Shown one piece after another: positions 1 to 11,803 of a DNA stretch of 64,000 bases. The notes beneath the pieces are model-generated. The model had not been told where the DNA came from. It made no database searches and saw nothing but the letters and a program-made list of their open reading frames with translations. Every line of letters begins with the position of its first letter. Position 1 is the first letter of the stretch. Source of the stretch: Drosophila miranda (taxonomy: Eukaryota > Arthropoda > Insecta > Diptera > Drosophilidae); assembly GCF_003369915.1 (NCBI RefSeq), contig NC_046677.1, positions 26,244,913 to 26,308,912 of the forward strand, given 5' to 3'. The position numbers and the translations under genes are program-made.

Positions 1-1429
1 ACCCCTTGCCACTCTCATGGCAAATGTAATGGCATTAATGCTTATAGCTACGTGTAACTATTCGGTGTTCAAGACATTTTTTCTCTGGGTGTAGAATCCA
101 CCACCCACCCTATTCACCTTTCAATACCATGACCATTAACAAAGAATACGCAGAATTCCGATGGGTTTCTGTTGAACCCTGGTTCATCCAATTTCCCACC
201 TTTAATGCCCTAAAGCCAAAACTAATTCCATTAAAAAAAGGCTTAGAGGTCGGTAAGGGGATCGGCATCCTGTAATACTTTTGCCGTCATAAGCACGCAA
301 CCACATTCGAGAGGGGAGCACGGAGCACGTACCCGTACCCACGTCAAGGCCCCTTTGAGCTCCATCACAATTCTGGCAGTTGTGGATGGACATGGTGGTG
401 CCGCAGCCCCACACGAGCACCACTGACCCAAACAACAACAATATGCAACGCCTCAGCGCACAAGCACAACAAAAATCATAGCTGAAGCCAAGGTATGTTT
501 AAGAGAAGGTAGAGCAGTGCCAACCAAGTAAACAAGCAGCCAGGCAGGCCTTAGATTCCTGGCACACACCTGGCTATCTGGAGAGCGGTACTGCCTTACC
601 TTCACCTGAATGTACCCTGCCGACGGTGGCGTTGGCGCGCTGTTGTAAACTTTGACGCCGACGTTGACGCTGAAAACAGACGGTGATGGGATGGATGGGG
701 CGCGACGCGATGTTCGTTCAAGTCCAAGCAGTGACACGAGCTCCAAAACACCTACACAAAAGCTTTTGTGTGGCAGGGTGTGCGTGTGTGGATGTGTGCG
801 ATGATCCAACAACAGCAATGAAGCTCACTTGGCGCTCATTAAATCCACCAACACCCACAACACCACCAACAGCTCCAACAGCAGAAACAACAGCCACAGA
901 GCGGAGCCCCGACGTCAGGCGATGAAGCAAATGAAAACAACAAGCGTGGAATGAGAGAATGATGAGAGACATTGAGAAGCTTCGGCCAGATGTGTTCCAC
1001 GATATCATTTACACCATGACGGGCCGCTGCCTGTGGCGCTGACAGAGCAGAGGGATGCCATTTCGAGTTAGAGACAACCTATTTATTTGCTCAGCCTATC
1101 TCGAGCTTATCAATGATGCAGCGATCCCATGTGAATGAGATTATGGAGTGTATAAAACAGAAGCAGCAGTGATAGAGATACGACAAATCCCCAGCCAGAG
1201 CGATGCGCGTTCCCTCCACAAGTAAGCAGCGAAAAAAACTAAAATTAAATAAAAACATAAAGCACACACAAAAAAGAGGGAGCGGAGTGGGAGAGACCAG
1301 AGAGATGACAAATACTCGTATAGCGGCGACAAAAGCCCCAACAAGTTGGGGCCACGCTCTCGCGGTCAGCGCTCCGCTCTGCTCTGCTCTGCTCCGCTCT
1401 GCTCCGGAGCAAAAACGCGTACAATTTTT
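1..1429. other. non-coding upstream region
   Basis: No reading frame here looks like a real protein. Open frames are short, low in complexity and lack splice support. The stretch contains CA/GT-rich runs (about 770-800) and A-rich UTR-like sequence near 1220-1290. A pentamer-like repeat of CGCTCTGCTC units sits at about 1371-1410, just before a candidate transcription start. It may be upstream regulatory DNA of the gene whose coding part begins at 4336. Confidence 0.5.
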
Positions 1430-1541
1430 CAACCGCATTTCAGTTGTTCGAGAAACTTTGCGCGGAACAAAAGCACAAATCGCACGCGGCCAAAAGCGAC
1501 CAACAAATAAAAAGCACAACGAAATAAACCACCAAACAAAG
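1430..1541 (+). promoter_or_regulatory. candidate core promoter and non-coding first exon
   Basis: TCAGTT at 1440-1445 matches the Drosophila initiator. It is followed by about 100 bases of A-rich, UTR-like sequence ending in AAAG before GTAAAT at about 1541, which could be a splice donor. The coding start at 4336 directly follows a good acceptor (CTCTTGCAG ending at 4334), so a 5' UTR intron of about 2.8 kb joining the two is plausible. I see no clear DPE. This is inference from motifs only. Confidence 0.3.
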
Positions 1542-4335
1542 TAAATATTTAACAAATAGTCGTACACAGGGTGTTATCATATACGAACCTAGTCCCAAAC
1601 AGTGCTGTGGGTGATCCAACTCCAGTGTAAACTTCCTGTTCAAAATGAAACACACAGGCAACACATGCAAATACTTTTGCTTCAAACAATTGTGCTAAAT
1701 TTATGTTTATTGGCTATAAAGTGGAAACACCAATTGCATTAATTAAGCCACTAGTATTGTGGCGGTGTTTTGTTTATATTTGCACGAATTCAAGGTCGAG
1801 TTTTGGTCTTGACAAAAGGAAAACAATACAGGAATACAGACATATCCCAAAAGACAGTTCAAAGTGGTTTTTGGGGCACTTCCAGATCCCATTGATCAGC
1901 GAAATTTTTCAAATATTTTTCAAATGAAGATATCAGCAGATGCTGTGTGCTCTGAAGGTTATAATACTATATCGATGCCATCTGTGCGACTTTCAAAATT
2001 TGAACAAAGAAAATCCAGAATCTATTTTTATATTGAACTAAAATTAGGAAATTCACTTGTTTCAATGACGTTCTCGAACGTGTGCATCAGTCCATGGAAG
2101 AGCTTGGAGAAGGGAGGAATAAATTACAGAAATTAGCTTTATTTTATGAATATTAGTATTTAATCGAAGTGGGGGTAAATAAGTAAATATTATGCATACT
2201 ACCATTCCAAGGGAATTCTTGCAAATACTCTATGCGATACGGTGTGAAATCTGTACCCGTTTAAGGGCCAAAGTCCTGGGAATGTGATCACTCTACAATA
2301 TTACATCATTTCAAAAAAGTTTCGCCCATTGAAACAGCTGCCCCTCCTGCCCCTCCTGCCCCTCCCCTCTTCACACACTTTCTGATGAACTAAATGTTAT
2401 GTTTCGTCTATAAATTCGCATAATTATTCAACAACAGCTGAATAAATAGAGAAAGAAAAGCAATTCAACCGTATATGGTTTTCGAGAGTATACCACTCAA
2501 ACGTCGTTGCTGGTAACCGGCTTTGCTGTGCCGCCCAATTAAATTTATTTTTACGATATATATTTTGCATTGTATCCATGGTCCCTGATTTGGCAGCTGT
2601 TTTCAACGTTTATATAACTCTTAAGCAATGAACTCCCTCACAGACTCACCCAGTCAATGAATCACATTATAAGGTACTTGGAAATGCGTATTTTTCTGGG
2701 ATTTCAGAGCCAATCTACAATCGCTTTGACGTTTAACCTCAGCGGCGATAAGCTGACAATTTCTAGACCGAATCTCGCATTTACGTGTTTTGTCATGCCC
2801 TAATGGGCAGCAGCCTTTACATGTTTGCAATTCTCAGAAGTTCAGACAATATGCATATACGATGTAAACAGCATTCGCACTGAACGATTTCCCGATTGAC
2901 GTCACAGCTGCGCATGCGCTGCATTCGATGACTCATGGAGTCATGGCAAACCAGTTTTACTCTGTACTGGTCGTACTTTCCGGATTGCAGCAAGTGTATC
3001 TCATCTTGTTTTGCATGCTTGCCTATTTGCATAGAGCCCGTCGATCGTTTGTTTGGTTTGTTTAGGTCAGTGTTCAGCGTTTAAATACGATTTGTGGATA
3101 CCAGACCAAATAAGTATTAGTTCTTTTTGGTTTACAATATACAGCAGATGCGTTCCATTAAATGGAAGACGCTTGTTTTCTTTAGAACTGTCTTTGCTGA
3201 TGTTTCTGAATCAGATATATTGCTTTTTGAAGTCTCTTTTAAAAAGTACTGATAGTTTTTGTTCTTATTCAAGAGTGTTTATTGGAATCTTTTTGAATCG
3301 TTGCCCAGGGTACAATTGTGGCTTATTGGAAGAGACCCTTAGCCTCAGTATGAGGTATCTGAAATTTTCTTAAAGTCATTTTGAAAAGGTCAAAAGAGTT
3401 TTCCTTAACAAATTACAAATCTATCCATTTACTTTTCAGCTGCTGTGGTTGTGGTCTATTACATCTGCGTGTCAAATATCAATTCCAGTTAATTCTATGA
3501 GTTTCCATGCTTATCGGAATCAGTATGAATACACTTTTTATACGTAAATTGATTTTGCAATTATAGCACTTCACAGTAGAAGTGCTAGGGAAGGTGGACC
3601 TTCCCCTACCGAACTTCCGTTTGCCTTGTAGCAAAAGAATTGACCTTTAACATTTGTGAGTGCTCAGACAGGGTGCGCCGGGAGCTAAACCGAAAGCAAA
3701 AGTCAATCGAGTGTAGCCACGCGACAAGCCGACCAAAATCAGCAAGTTAATTATCATTAAGAGGGCGCCCAAGACACGCATAACGCGCCTCTGACTCGGA
3801 AGCGGGGCAATCAGGGCGTGACATTACGTCAGTGTTCGACCCTGTCATGCCCCGATCGAAACATGGGAGGCAGCGCGAAACTTTCGGCGCAAATATGGGA
3901 TATGAATTAGGGATAAGCCATGGAGAATGGGGAAAATGGAGGCTCTAGGCTGGAGCTAGCTTCAAATTTTTCTAGTTTATTTTTAGCGCTAATTGAATCA
4001 ATTGTTTTTTTACATAAACATAAACTAAATTCAGGCCTCGCGGGCAGATGATGACCGACAATGGGAATGGGAATGGAAATGGGGTGAGACCGGGAATCAA
4101 ATGAAAACGAACCAGAACAGAAGGCTAGGTTTGAGGCCGCAGCCTGAGATACTCTCCATTTCTGCGTTGAAAACATCTGGACCCTCTACCATAAGTTCGA
4201 TGATAATTCAGTAAAAATCAATAAGAGAAATCCCTTAGTCTGCCTTGCATTTAGCATCATTGATGTATTGAATATATATTATAAGCACCAATTGAGATAA
4301 TTGTGAGTAATTGAGTGTTGATGATCTCTTGCAGC
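1542..4335. other. probable 5' UTR intron or intergenic DNA
   Basis: No coding exon is supported. The stretch is AT-rich. It includes three tandem copies of a 9-bp unit TGCCCCTCC at about 2339-2367. A compositionally different GC-richer segment at about 3660-3900 could be regulatory. It ends at the acceptor just before the start codon at 4336. Confidence 0.45.
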
Positions 4336-6424
4336 ATGTCGCATACGCCACTGAAGCGACTGAGTGGCAGCCTGGTTGTAGTCCTGCTGCTCCTGGCTCT
4401 AATCGCAGAGGATGTCCAGGCCAAACGCTGGTTTGGAGGCGGCGGCAGTAAGAGCCGATCATCCAGTTCCGGCAGCTACTCGCCGCGACGCACCTCCTCC
4501 TCTACATCCACGTCGCACGCGCACGCGAGTCCCTCGTACTCGCACTCGGATATCAGTCGCCTGAGCTATGCCGGCGGCACCCAATCGCAGCCCAGTAAAG
4601 TGAGCATGGGTCAGTCGCAGAGCAGTCACAGCTCCGCACCGATTGGATGGAATGTGCCCAAGGCCCAGGGTCCGCCGCCCGCATACTCCGCCAGTAATCC
4701 GGCCGGAGGAGCCCACACCAACATCCACGAGCGTCCGCCGGCATACAATCCAGCCTACAAGCCGAATGCAGCCCCGCCAAGCTATTCGGCGGCCACCAAC
4801 ACCCACAGCAACAGCCCCAGCAGCAGCTACAACACAAATTCCCGGCCAGCAGCTGGAGCAGGAGCAGGAGCAGCAGCCGGAGCTGGAGCAGGAGCAGCCA
4901 GTCCTCACTACACACCCGCATCGAATTATAGACCCAGAATGAACTCCACGGGCGGCGGCTTTGGCAGCGGATACCACACTCCCATCTCGGCCAGCAGTGC
5001 GCACAACGTGCAGTCCAGTTATCCGCGTCAACAGGGACAGCTGCCTCAAGGAGCCACCTACTATCCGGCAGGACAAGTGCCGGCGGGCGCCACCTTCCAT
5101 CCTGCAGGACATGCGCCAGCAGGAGCATCGTATCACCCGGCTGGACAGGTTCCCCACGGAGCGACCTATTATCCAACAGGACAAGTGCCAGCGGGAGCCA
5201 GCTATCACCCGGCAGGACAGTATCCTGCAGGTGCCAGCTATCATCCCGCAGGAGCCACGTACCACAGTCCGGGACAGATTCCCCAGGGAGCCACCTACTA
5301 TCCGCAGGCACCTATGGGCGGAGGTCTGCCGCCGGGTGCCACCTTCCTGCCAGCAGGAGGAGCCCTTCCCGCAGGTGCCACCTACTATCCTCAGGCGCCA
5401 CAAAAGTCTGGATCCGGTTTTGGATTGGGTGAGCTTACAGATTACGTTCTCAATGGTGGAATTATCCACTAAGACAACACTTCATCTCCTTACAGGCACT
5501 GGTCTCATTGCTGGCGCTCTGGGAGGAGCCATTCTGGGTCACGCCTTGACACCCACTCAAACGAGAGTCGTGGAGCATGCCCCATCATACTCTGGTGGTG
5601 GCGGTGGAGGCGGCGGCGGCGGGGGCGAGGACAAGATCATCATTATCAACAACGGACCCCCGGGATCCGTGACCACTAGCGAGGTGGGATCGGGCACGAC
5701 GGTTATCAACGCGGGAGGCGTGCAGCAACCAGCTGGCTATCCCGCGCAGCCAATGGCTGCTGCGGCTCCTGCACCACAGGTACCGGGAGGCGCACCACTA
5801 GCGCCTCTTGCTCCGATAGCTCCTTTGGCCGCACTTCCCCAAGCACCAGCAGTGCCCGGAACAACACCAGCTGAGACGAATGCTCCAGCATCCGCACCTG
5901 GCGCACCACCGGCAGCTCCTGCTGATCCAAATGTACCTGCGACTCCCGCTGACCCCAATGCTCCACCAGCTGCTGGAGGAATCATCTGTGTGCCTGTGAA
6001 GGTACCCGAACCAGATCCAAATGACGCCACGAAGACCATTGAAGTAGAGAAGATCGCCTGCTATCCAGCACCTCCACCAGAAGCAGCTCCCGCTAACGGA
6101 ACAGCTCCTGCTGTCGAAGGCGCTGTTCCTGCCCCGGCTTCCGTTTCCAATGTGGCAGCCGGAGTTACTCAATCGCCGGACGCCGCGCATCTTGCACCAT
6201 TCCAGCCGACGACGCCCTTCACTGTACCCGAAGGATCCGTGCCATTGGCTCCGCTTACGCCGGGCGGACAGCCGGATATCATGAAGATGCCGGGCCTTAC
6301 ATCTGCTCGTCTTTCCGCCGAGTCGGGACTGAAGGATGCCCACAATGTGGCAGACAAGTCCTTCACCCAATTCAGTCTCGTCTCGACGCTGATGACCCTC
6401 CTGGTGGCCTACTGTCTCCAATAA
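4336..6424 (+). CDS. secreted, probably GPI-anchored Pro/Ala/Tyr-rich repeat protein
   Basis: Two coding exons, 4336-5428 and 5496-6424, are joined across a 67-bp GT..AG intron in phase 1 and give about 673 aa. I chose ATG 4336 because it follows a strong acceptor and starts a good signal peptide (residues 1-29, cut near DVQA/KRW). After this come a basic KRWFGGGG start, a Ser/Thr-rich part and an Ala/Gly/Pro/Tyr-rich part. Residues about 236-353 hold a run of degenerate repeats of the form GATYYPAGQVPAGASYHPAG. The exon junction opens a hydrophobic Gly/Ala tract (GTGLIAGALGGAILGHAL), then poly-Gly, a long Pro/Ala region with one Cys pair (GIICVPVKV...KIACYP), and a hydrophobic C-terminal tail (LVSTLMTLLVAYCLQ) typical of a GPI signal. 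The layout recalls mucin-like or prion/Shadoo-like surface proteins, but I claim no homology. Frames on the other strand are shadows of the GC-rich repeats. Confidence 0.85.
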
Positions 6425-6633
6425 GAGCCCCAGGAGAGTCCCCCAGGATTCTGTGTCATTGGCAAACCGAAAAGCTTTCACTAATTTATTGCCAGTCTAT
6501 CGGACACGAGATGTGCCTTATCATATATGTGTCTTACTCCTATCAGTCGGTTCTCTTTATATATTTTGTAAACAAATCGAATTTTTGATATATACTCGTA
6601 CGCGTAGTTCTGTTAGACCTCAAGTAAACCACC

Positions 6634-6639
6634 AATAAA
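6634..6639 (+). terminator. poly(A) signal of the repeat-protein gene
   Basis: AATAAA lies about 210 bases after the stop codon at 6424, in an AT-rich 3' UTR-like stretch with no other gene. Confidence 0.5.
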
Positions 6640-7571
6640 TGCATCGTCAATTGATCGAATTAAAGCCATCATCTGTTCAATGGAGACTTGTATTCTCCGT
6701 AGCAGGATCACACATATCGGACATCAAGGACATTGAAAGCAGACCATAGAGAGCCACGAGTGAGCAGAGGCAGCTGGGTCTAGAAGTCGGAAGTGCCAGA
6801 TCGAAGTGCCATCCAAAATCATAAGACAAATACAAGCTGAATAAAGGAACCAACAGCGGGGACAGTAAGCCGAGAAGGAAGTGGTGAAATATTTAATTAA
6901 ATTTAAATTTAACACGAAACAAAACAATCGATTTATTTTTAAAGCTACAAGTACTGAACACCTTACTTGAGAAAGCTAATTCTGCAAAGTTAACAGCCGA
7001 AAAGCTATTCTACTAAATTAACAGAGCCAAAAAGCTATATGGTAACAGACTTTAAGCTCACAAAAGTTTACTTTGTTTCCGAAAGAGGGCGAACTTAGAC
7101 CACCCTCTATTGTTCATGTAGAATTTTTATGATTTGTATATTATATTTAAGATTCGATTAAGTTAATAGGGGAAGATGTTCGGCCGTGGCTGGGCCCATC
7201 TGGACGATGATGCACATAAGATAGGACCTGGCCGACCCCTGGCCTAAAATGATACAAAACATTTTTGAATCTATCGATAAGTGATGTGACAGTGCAACAC
7301 CGACTTCAGTGGAACATTGTGTGGGACAGATTTTTGGACAAAGATTCAAAAGAGCCCCTAAAGCACTCTAAATTTATAGAAAACTATGTTTTTCTAACAA
7401 TTTTGCTTGTAAGGGTTTTACTTCAAGCATGATTTCAGTATGTCTTACTTAATTCTATTCTTTTATAGTTACATGTTACTTGTTCATTTGTAATTTCACA
7501 CTATTTTTTTTTGTGCAATTTCTGCACGCGTTTATTACCACGCTTTTCTTTAATCTGTAACCTTTTTGGAA
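6640..7571. other. intergenic region
   Basis: No coding frame is supported. AT-rich DNA separates two plus-strand genes, and the promoter of the CCDC96-like gene presumably lies in its last few hundred bases. I see no clear TATA box. Confidence 0.5.
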
Positions 7572-10126
7572 ATGCCAAAATCAAAAAAATCAAAATCGAA
7601 AAGTGAGACTTTGGGCAAGTCATCAAATCGATCCCATGCAATTGCAAAAGGCAATAAAGTGCAGCTGACGAAGAAAAGTACAGGGAAAACCGTACCTGGA
7701 ACTTCCAAATCGGTTTTTAGTCCCAGAAACACCCCACCGAGTCCCTCAGCTCATGAAGAGATTCAAAAAATTCACGCATACTCGCATGAATCTATTCAAA
7801 AAAATAGCAGCACTCAAAGCCAAAAGAGAGCTCTTCCAATCAAATCGCAAAAACATTCGGAAGATGACAAGCAGAGAAGCCCGCTGAATGCAAACGATCC
7901 TGAGGATGACACAGATCTATTTCCAGACCAAGGAATATCTCTTGTGAAATTGTCTGAGAATGTTCAAGTTGTTAACTACGGTGAAGACGAACACATCTAT
8001 GAGGACGGCAGTAAAGTATCACTAAGCTCCAACCCCAAAAGCGGCTTTTCTATACCAACAATACTGGATGCAAAAACTAGTGTTATTTCTAACACTTCTA
8101 ACAAATCGAACGTTACTTTTGAAAAAAAACATCATGCGGTCCGACCAAAGACTTCACTGCATAAAAAGCCCAAAGGGTCGACAGTATCAATCCACAAAAG
8201 GCCCCAAGCATCGCAAGAATCCATCCATAAAAAGTCCAAAAAATTGGAGCGTAACGATTTCTTCAGTATACACCATCTTAAAAAACGCCCTAAGCCGGAA
8301 GTCGATATTCAATGGAAAGCTCTAGATGACAATATCTCTGTTCGGTCAGAAAATGTTGGTGGTGATGAAGTGCGCGAACCAGACAATACCAATTCCGAAA
8401 CGGGTGATAAGAAAAACTTGGAAATAACGAGTTATATGGACATCCTTAACCAGATCCGCGACTTGCCCAACTGGAATGAACTGGATGAGACAGCTACGTT
8501 TGATTTTTCAGAAGAAATTCACGAGGTCAAGGCAGAGGACCCATCGGGAAAATTCAGAGATCCGTTGGCTGCCGCCTCGACAGACCTGAATCTCGCCAAG
8601 GGAGATACTGAGACAGATCATGAGGGATTGTCTGAGGCCCAGCCGTCTCAACAAAAGTTGAGTAGACTTAGTCTATCGGCCATCCCCAGCTCAGAAATAG
8701 AAGAAAGTGATTCTTTTGATGATGATTTGTCTTTTAAGACTATCTTTGAAGTCCCAGGACCAGTCAAACGTACTAGTCTCGTTTTTGATTTAGAGGAAGG
8801 GAAGTCGGAGGTCGTCGTCAAAGTTAACCCATGTGAATTGAACGTTATTGTCTACGACTTTCTGGACGAACTCATTTGCAAAGTCATTGACGTAACCACA
8901 AAGCCTGAACGGCTAACGCACAGAGTACTAGACAAAGAAAAGCTCATGGATACACTGCTGGCTGAAGCCAATAAGCATCATATGGAACAGATTATAAACC
9001 AAAATTTATCAAAACGTATTACCGATATCCTGGTGCGACGTTGCAAGTACTCTCTAGTAAAGCCGGATACAAATGAAATTACCAAAGAGAACAACCGGGT
9101 TCGCTGTCTTTCCGCATTAAATGAGCTAGACTATTGGCTCAAGCGTGAAAAACTGTCTACTGAAATAGCCCGCAACGAGGTTGAGCGAAATGTCATCGAG
9201 GAGAACACAAAGAGAACTGAGGACGATGAACAGTTTCAGCGGCTGGAGAACCTGATAAATAATACCATACTTAATTGCCAAAACGTTTCAGATCATTTAA
9301 AAATTGTAACTACACATCTTAAAACTGATTTATCTATTAATACCTTTCACGAGTACCTACACAGTTAACTGGAAATATAATCAGAAGGCTAAGGAAGATG
9401 CGCGATGAGTTGTCTGAGACACGTCTGAACTTAATCCTGAAGCAACACACATATTCACATATTAAAACGGTAAGACATATCAGTGAACAGTACCTATAAG
9501 GAAGATCAATAAAAATATACTTTTCAGAAAGTGGAAGAAATGGACACCATTTCGGAAAACCTCACTATGCACAGATATCTGTCAGTCGAAGCTCAGGTTG
9601 AGAATTTGAGCAGGACATTGGAGTGTGAGTAATCCATTTGATATGCAAGAATATTTCCTAATTTTTACAATTTTTAGCCAAAAACTTAAGCATTGTAAAA
9701 TCGTCCAGCCTCATCAATAGCAAGCTCCATTCAGTGTCCCATCTAAGGTGTCGTCGAAAGACATTGAGCCGGAAACTTTCCGCGGCCCAGTGCATACTCG
9801 GGTCCCTGAGGCAGAAATTCCAGGACCTGCGGCTCAAGGCCTATCGGTGTAACACGGTGCAGAACAAGCTATATAAGTGTCTCGATGATGTACGCTACCA
9901 AGGTGGTATTATGTTATATCCCCAGCTCATGACGGATTATGACAAGACGCTGGAGTTATTTGCCAAAAAACGATCTGAGATCGAGGTTCTAAGGGCGCAG
10001 CATGATATTCTTATCGAAAGAATCGAAACGATCGAAGAGGAGCTTAGAATTACACTGAAAAATCGTAAGGGATCTAGCAATCAACTTCGCGCTTCCACTC
10101 TAGTTGACAGAATGGCAAAGATTTGA
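7572..10126 (+). CDS. CCDC96-like coiled-coil axonemal protein, full length
   Basis: Proposed exons are 7572-9352, 9385-9469, 9528-9624 and 9678-10126 (about 803 aa). The last two introns (58 and 53 bp) have good GT..AG ends and keep frame. The N-terminal half is charged and probably disordered, with short degenerate repeats around SIHKKPK/SIHKRPQ. From about residue 410 it becomes helical. The last 200 residues (HLRCRRKTLSRKL...YDKTLELFAKKRSEIEVLRAQHD) are a long coiled coil resembling the CCDC113/CCDC96 domain (DUF4201). Family members bridge radial spoke 3 and the nexin-dynein regulatory complex in motile cilia, so sperm-tail function is likely. Oddity: the first intron would be only 32 bp (9353-9384), very short for a fly. 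Unspliced, the frame stops at 9368 after FHEYLHS, giving 598 aa. An alternative 79-bp intron from 9306 does not keep frame. AATAAA lies at 10169-10174. Family assignment is moderate. Confidence 0.75.
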
Positions 10127-10667
10127 GTGCTTAGATCACGCTCTTGGTGAAACGAGAGAATCAATGCCAATAAATAAAAAACATCTTTTAAGTTTACTTT
10201 CTTGATTTACAATGATAAAAACCCAACATTGAGCGAGGGTGCGCTTGAGAGTCGACAGAGGGTCCGACAGGGGTTGCGCTGTCTCTTCGGTTTATTACTT
10301 TTGCGGGTTCGGAAAGACTTCCTTCTGGGTGTTACACACATCCACTTTCACCACAAATCGAATATACCTCTATACTCTGCGAGTACCAGGTATAAAAACA
10401 AATACGAATGGGATGGTGATATTTCACTTTAGGTGCATCTCCCTTCAAACGTAAGTAAACGTCTTTAGGCTGACGTAATGGCCAAGATAACAGTTTTGAG
10501 CATGAAACTCGCACTATTCAGCAGAAATGCGAGCATAAAGAAAATACCAAAAAAATCCTCAATTTTTGGTTAGAATGTCATTGAATTTGTTGTCCAACAC
10601 TTAAACTGTGCCTGTCATTGTGTCTTTATTCTGGAAACTCCAATTAATCTCAATCTATTTTGTAACG
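10127..10667 (+). promoter_or_regulatory. CCDC96 3' end and Ran-like promoter region
   Basis: AATAAATAAA at about 10169 ends the CCDC96-like transcript. TATAAAAA at 10391-10398 could be the TATA box of the Ran-like gene about 270 bases downstream. The region is copied, nearly unchanged, at 16873-17382 and inverted at 23589-24098, each lacking 31 bases found here. Confidence 0.4.
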
Positions 10668-11258
10668 ATGTCTAGACGGCCCAGCCCAATTCCAACTTTC
10701 AAGTGCGTAATAGTCGGCAAGGAGGGATGCGGAAAGAGTACCTTCATCCATCGTCACTTGACGGGTCATTTCGAGCAACAGTATTTGCCCACATTTGGAA
10801 TCACGGTGATCAAACTCATATTCCCTACAACTCGCGGGCCAATCTGCTTCGAAATGTGGGAGGGAGGGAAGGCCGAGTGCGTCCAGTATCGGAATCCATT
10901 TTTCAAGAAAGTACAATGCGCCATCGTAATGTTTGACCTCAGCCTAAAGGACCCCTTCAAGAACTTTGACGAATACTACTCTATGTCTAATATGGTCCCG
11001 TCAGACATCCTAAAATTCGTTTGTGGCAACAAGGCGGATCAAAAATTGGGCAATCCTAACCCTCTGCCAACGAATATCCACCGCTGTACACAGATGTCTG
11101 TTAAAACTAATATGAACACACTGTTGCCTTTTCTGCACCTCTCGCGCAGAATTTTTAAAGACCCCTCGCTCGAGATCATGCCGAGGACAACATTGTTACC
11201 GGCACAAGTGGAGCCCAGTCGCCAGGAGAGACAGCCAGAACAGGATAAGGACCTTTAA
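10668..11258 (+). CDS. Ran-like: Ran-like small GTPase, copy 1
   Basis: An intronless 196-aa protein aligning along its length with Ran. Matching segments include RHLTGHFEQQYLPTFGITV, TRGPICFEMW, QCAIVMFDLS, CGNKAD and SVKTN. Start 10668 gives MSRRPSPIP, matching the short N-terminus of Ran; a frame extending further upstream lacks an ATG. The P-loop is intact (GKEGCGKS, residues 17-24), as are switch I Thr42 and the NKAD guanine motif (121-124). The switch II motif DTAGQ is gone: WDTAGQEKF of Ran is WEGGKAE here (64-70), one residue shorter, without the catalytic Gln. The acidic DEDDDL tail is EQDKDL. Ran drives nuclear transport and spindle assembly; testis-biased Ran retrocopies recur in Drosophila. 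With no introns this is probably a retrocopy. It may bind GTP but hydrolyse poorly (inference). Copies 2 and 3 encode the same protein. Confidence 0.9.
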   Translation: MSRRPSPIPTFKCVIVGKEGCGKSTFIHRHLTGHFEQQYLPTFGITVIKLIFPTTRGPICFEMWEGGKAECVQYRNPFFKKVQCAIVMFDLSLKDPFKNFDEYYSMSNMVPSDILKFVCGNKADQKLGNPNPLPTNIHRCTQMSVKTNMNTLLPFLHLSRRIFKDPSLEIMPRTTLLPAQVEPSRQERQPEQDKDL

Positions 11259-11590
11259 GATCATACGAAGATACACAGATACACAAAACAAGACAGAGAG
11301 CGTGTGTGCGTGTGTGGCTGCTACATCGGGTGACACATCAGACAGCAGCAGTACACTCTTAAAAGTAGGTGCCGATTATTTATTTCTGATTCGATTCCCA
11401 GTTAAATCCCTAAGTAATCTGAAATGTATCCCTCCTTTCAGGCCATTGTGGTGCCTAGTGCTTCAATACATCGGATGGCGGAATGTCGTTGGACCAATAG
11501 CTCCTATCGTGCCACGAGATGTGGCAACATAAAAAGACTTCATACCGGAACGGGCAAAGCATTTACAGCTTCGCATCTTCAATAAATAAC
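11259..11590 (+). other. Ran-like 3' UTR with possible intron
   Basis: After the Ran-like stop, a GT..AG intron of 77 bases can be drawn at 11365-11441 (donor AAAA/GTAGGT, acceptor CCTTTCAG). AATAAATAA follows at about 11581. Joined flanks are open across the junction but lack an ATG, so I treat this as untranslated. The same arrangement is present in the two palindrome copies. Confidence 0.35.
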
Positions 11591-11803
11591 TAACTATATT
11601 TAATCAGAATTTAATTAACAATAAGAATAAAAACCACTTGACATGTTGTAGGTCACTGCTACGACCGCGACTCTGCATTTATACCCCATACTCTGGTTAC
11701 GACTACATACATGTAGTTCAGGTGGGTTAGTCATGGGCCAGCCCGGAGTGGGTGGGGCACTCGGAACCATGCATTTCTTTGCACCGGCTTATACCATTGC
11801 AGT

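Noticed and set aside
4459-5469. 336-codon and other long antisense frames over the repeat-protein gene
   Set aside because: Repetitive GC-rich codons on the plus strand create open frames in several phases; composition is Cys/Trp/Arg-rich noise.
11302-11532. 76-codon frame downstream of each Ran-like gene
   Set aside because: Starts with GTG, crosses a likely intron and lacks an ATG; it fits 3' UTR better.
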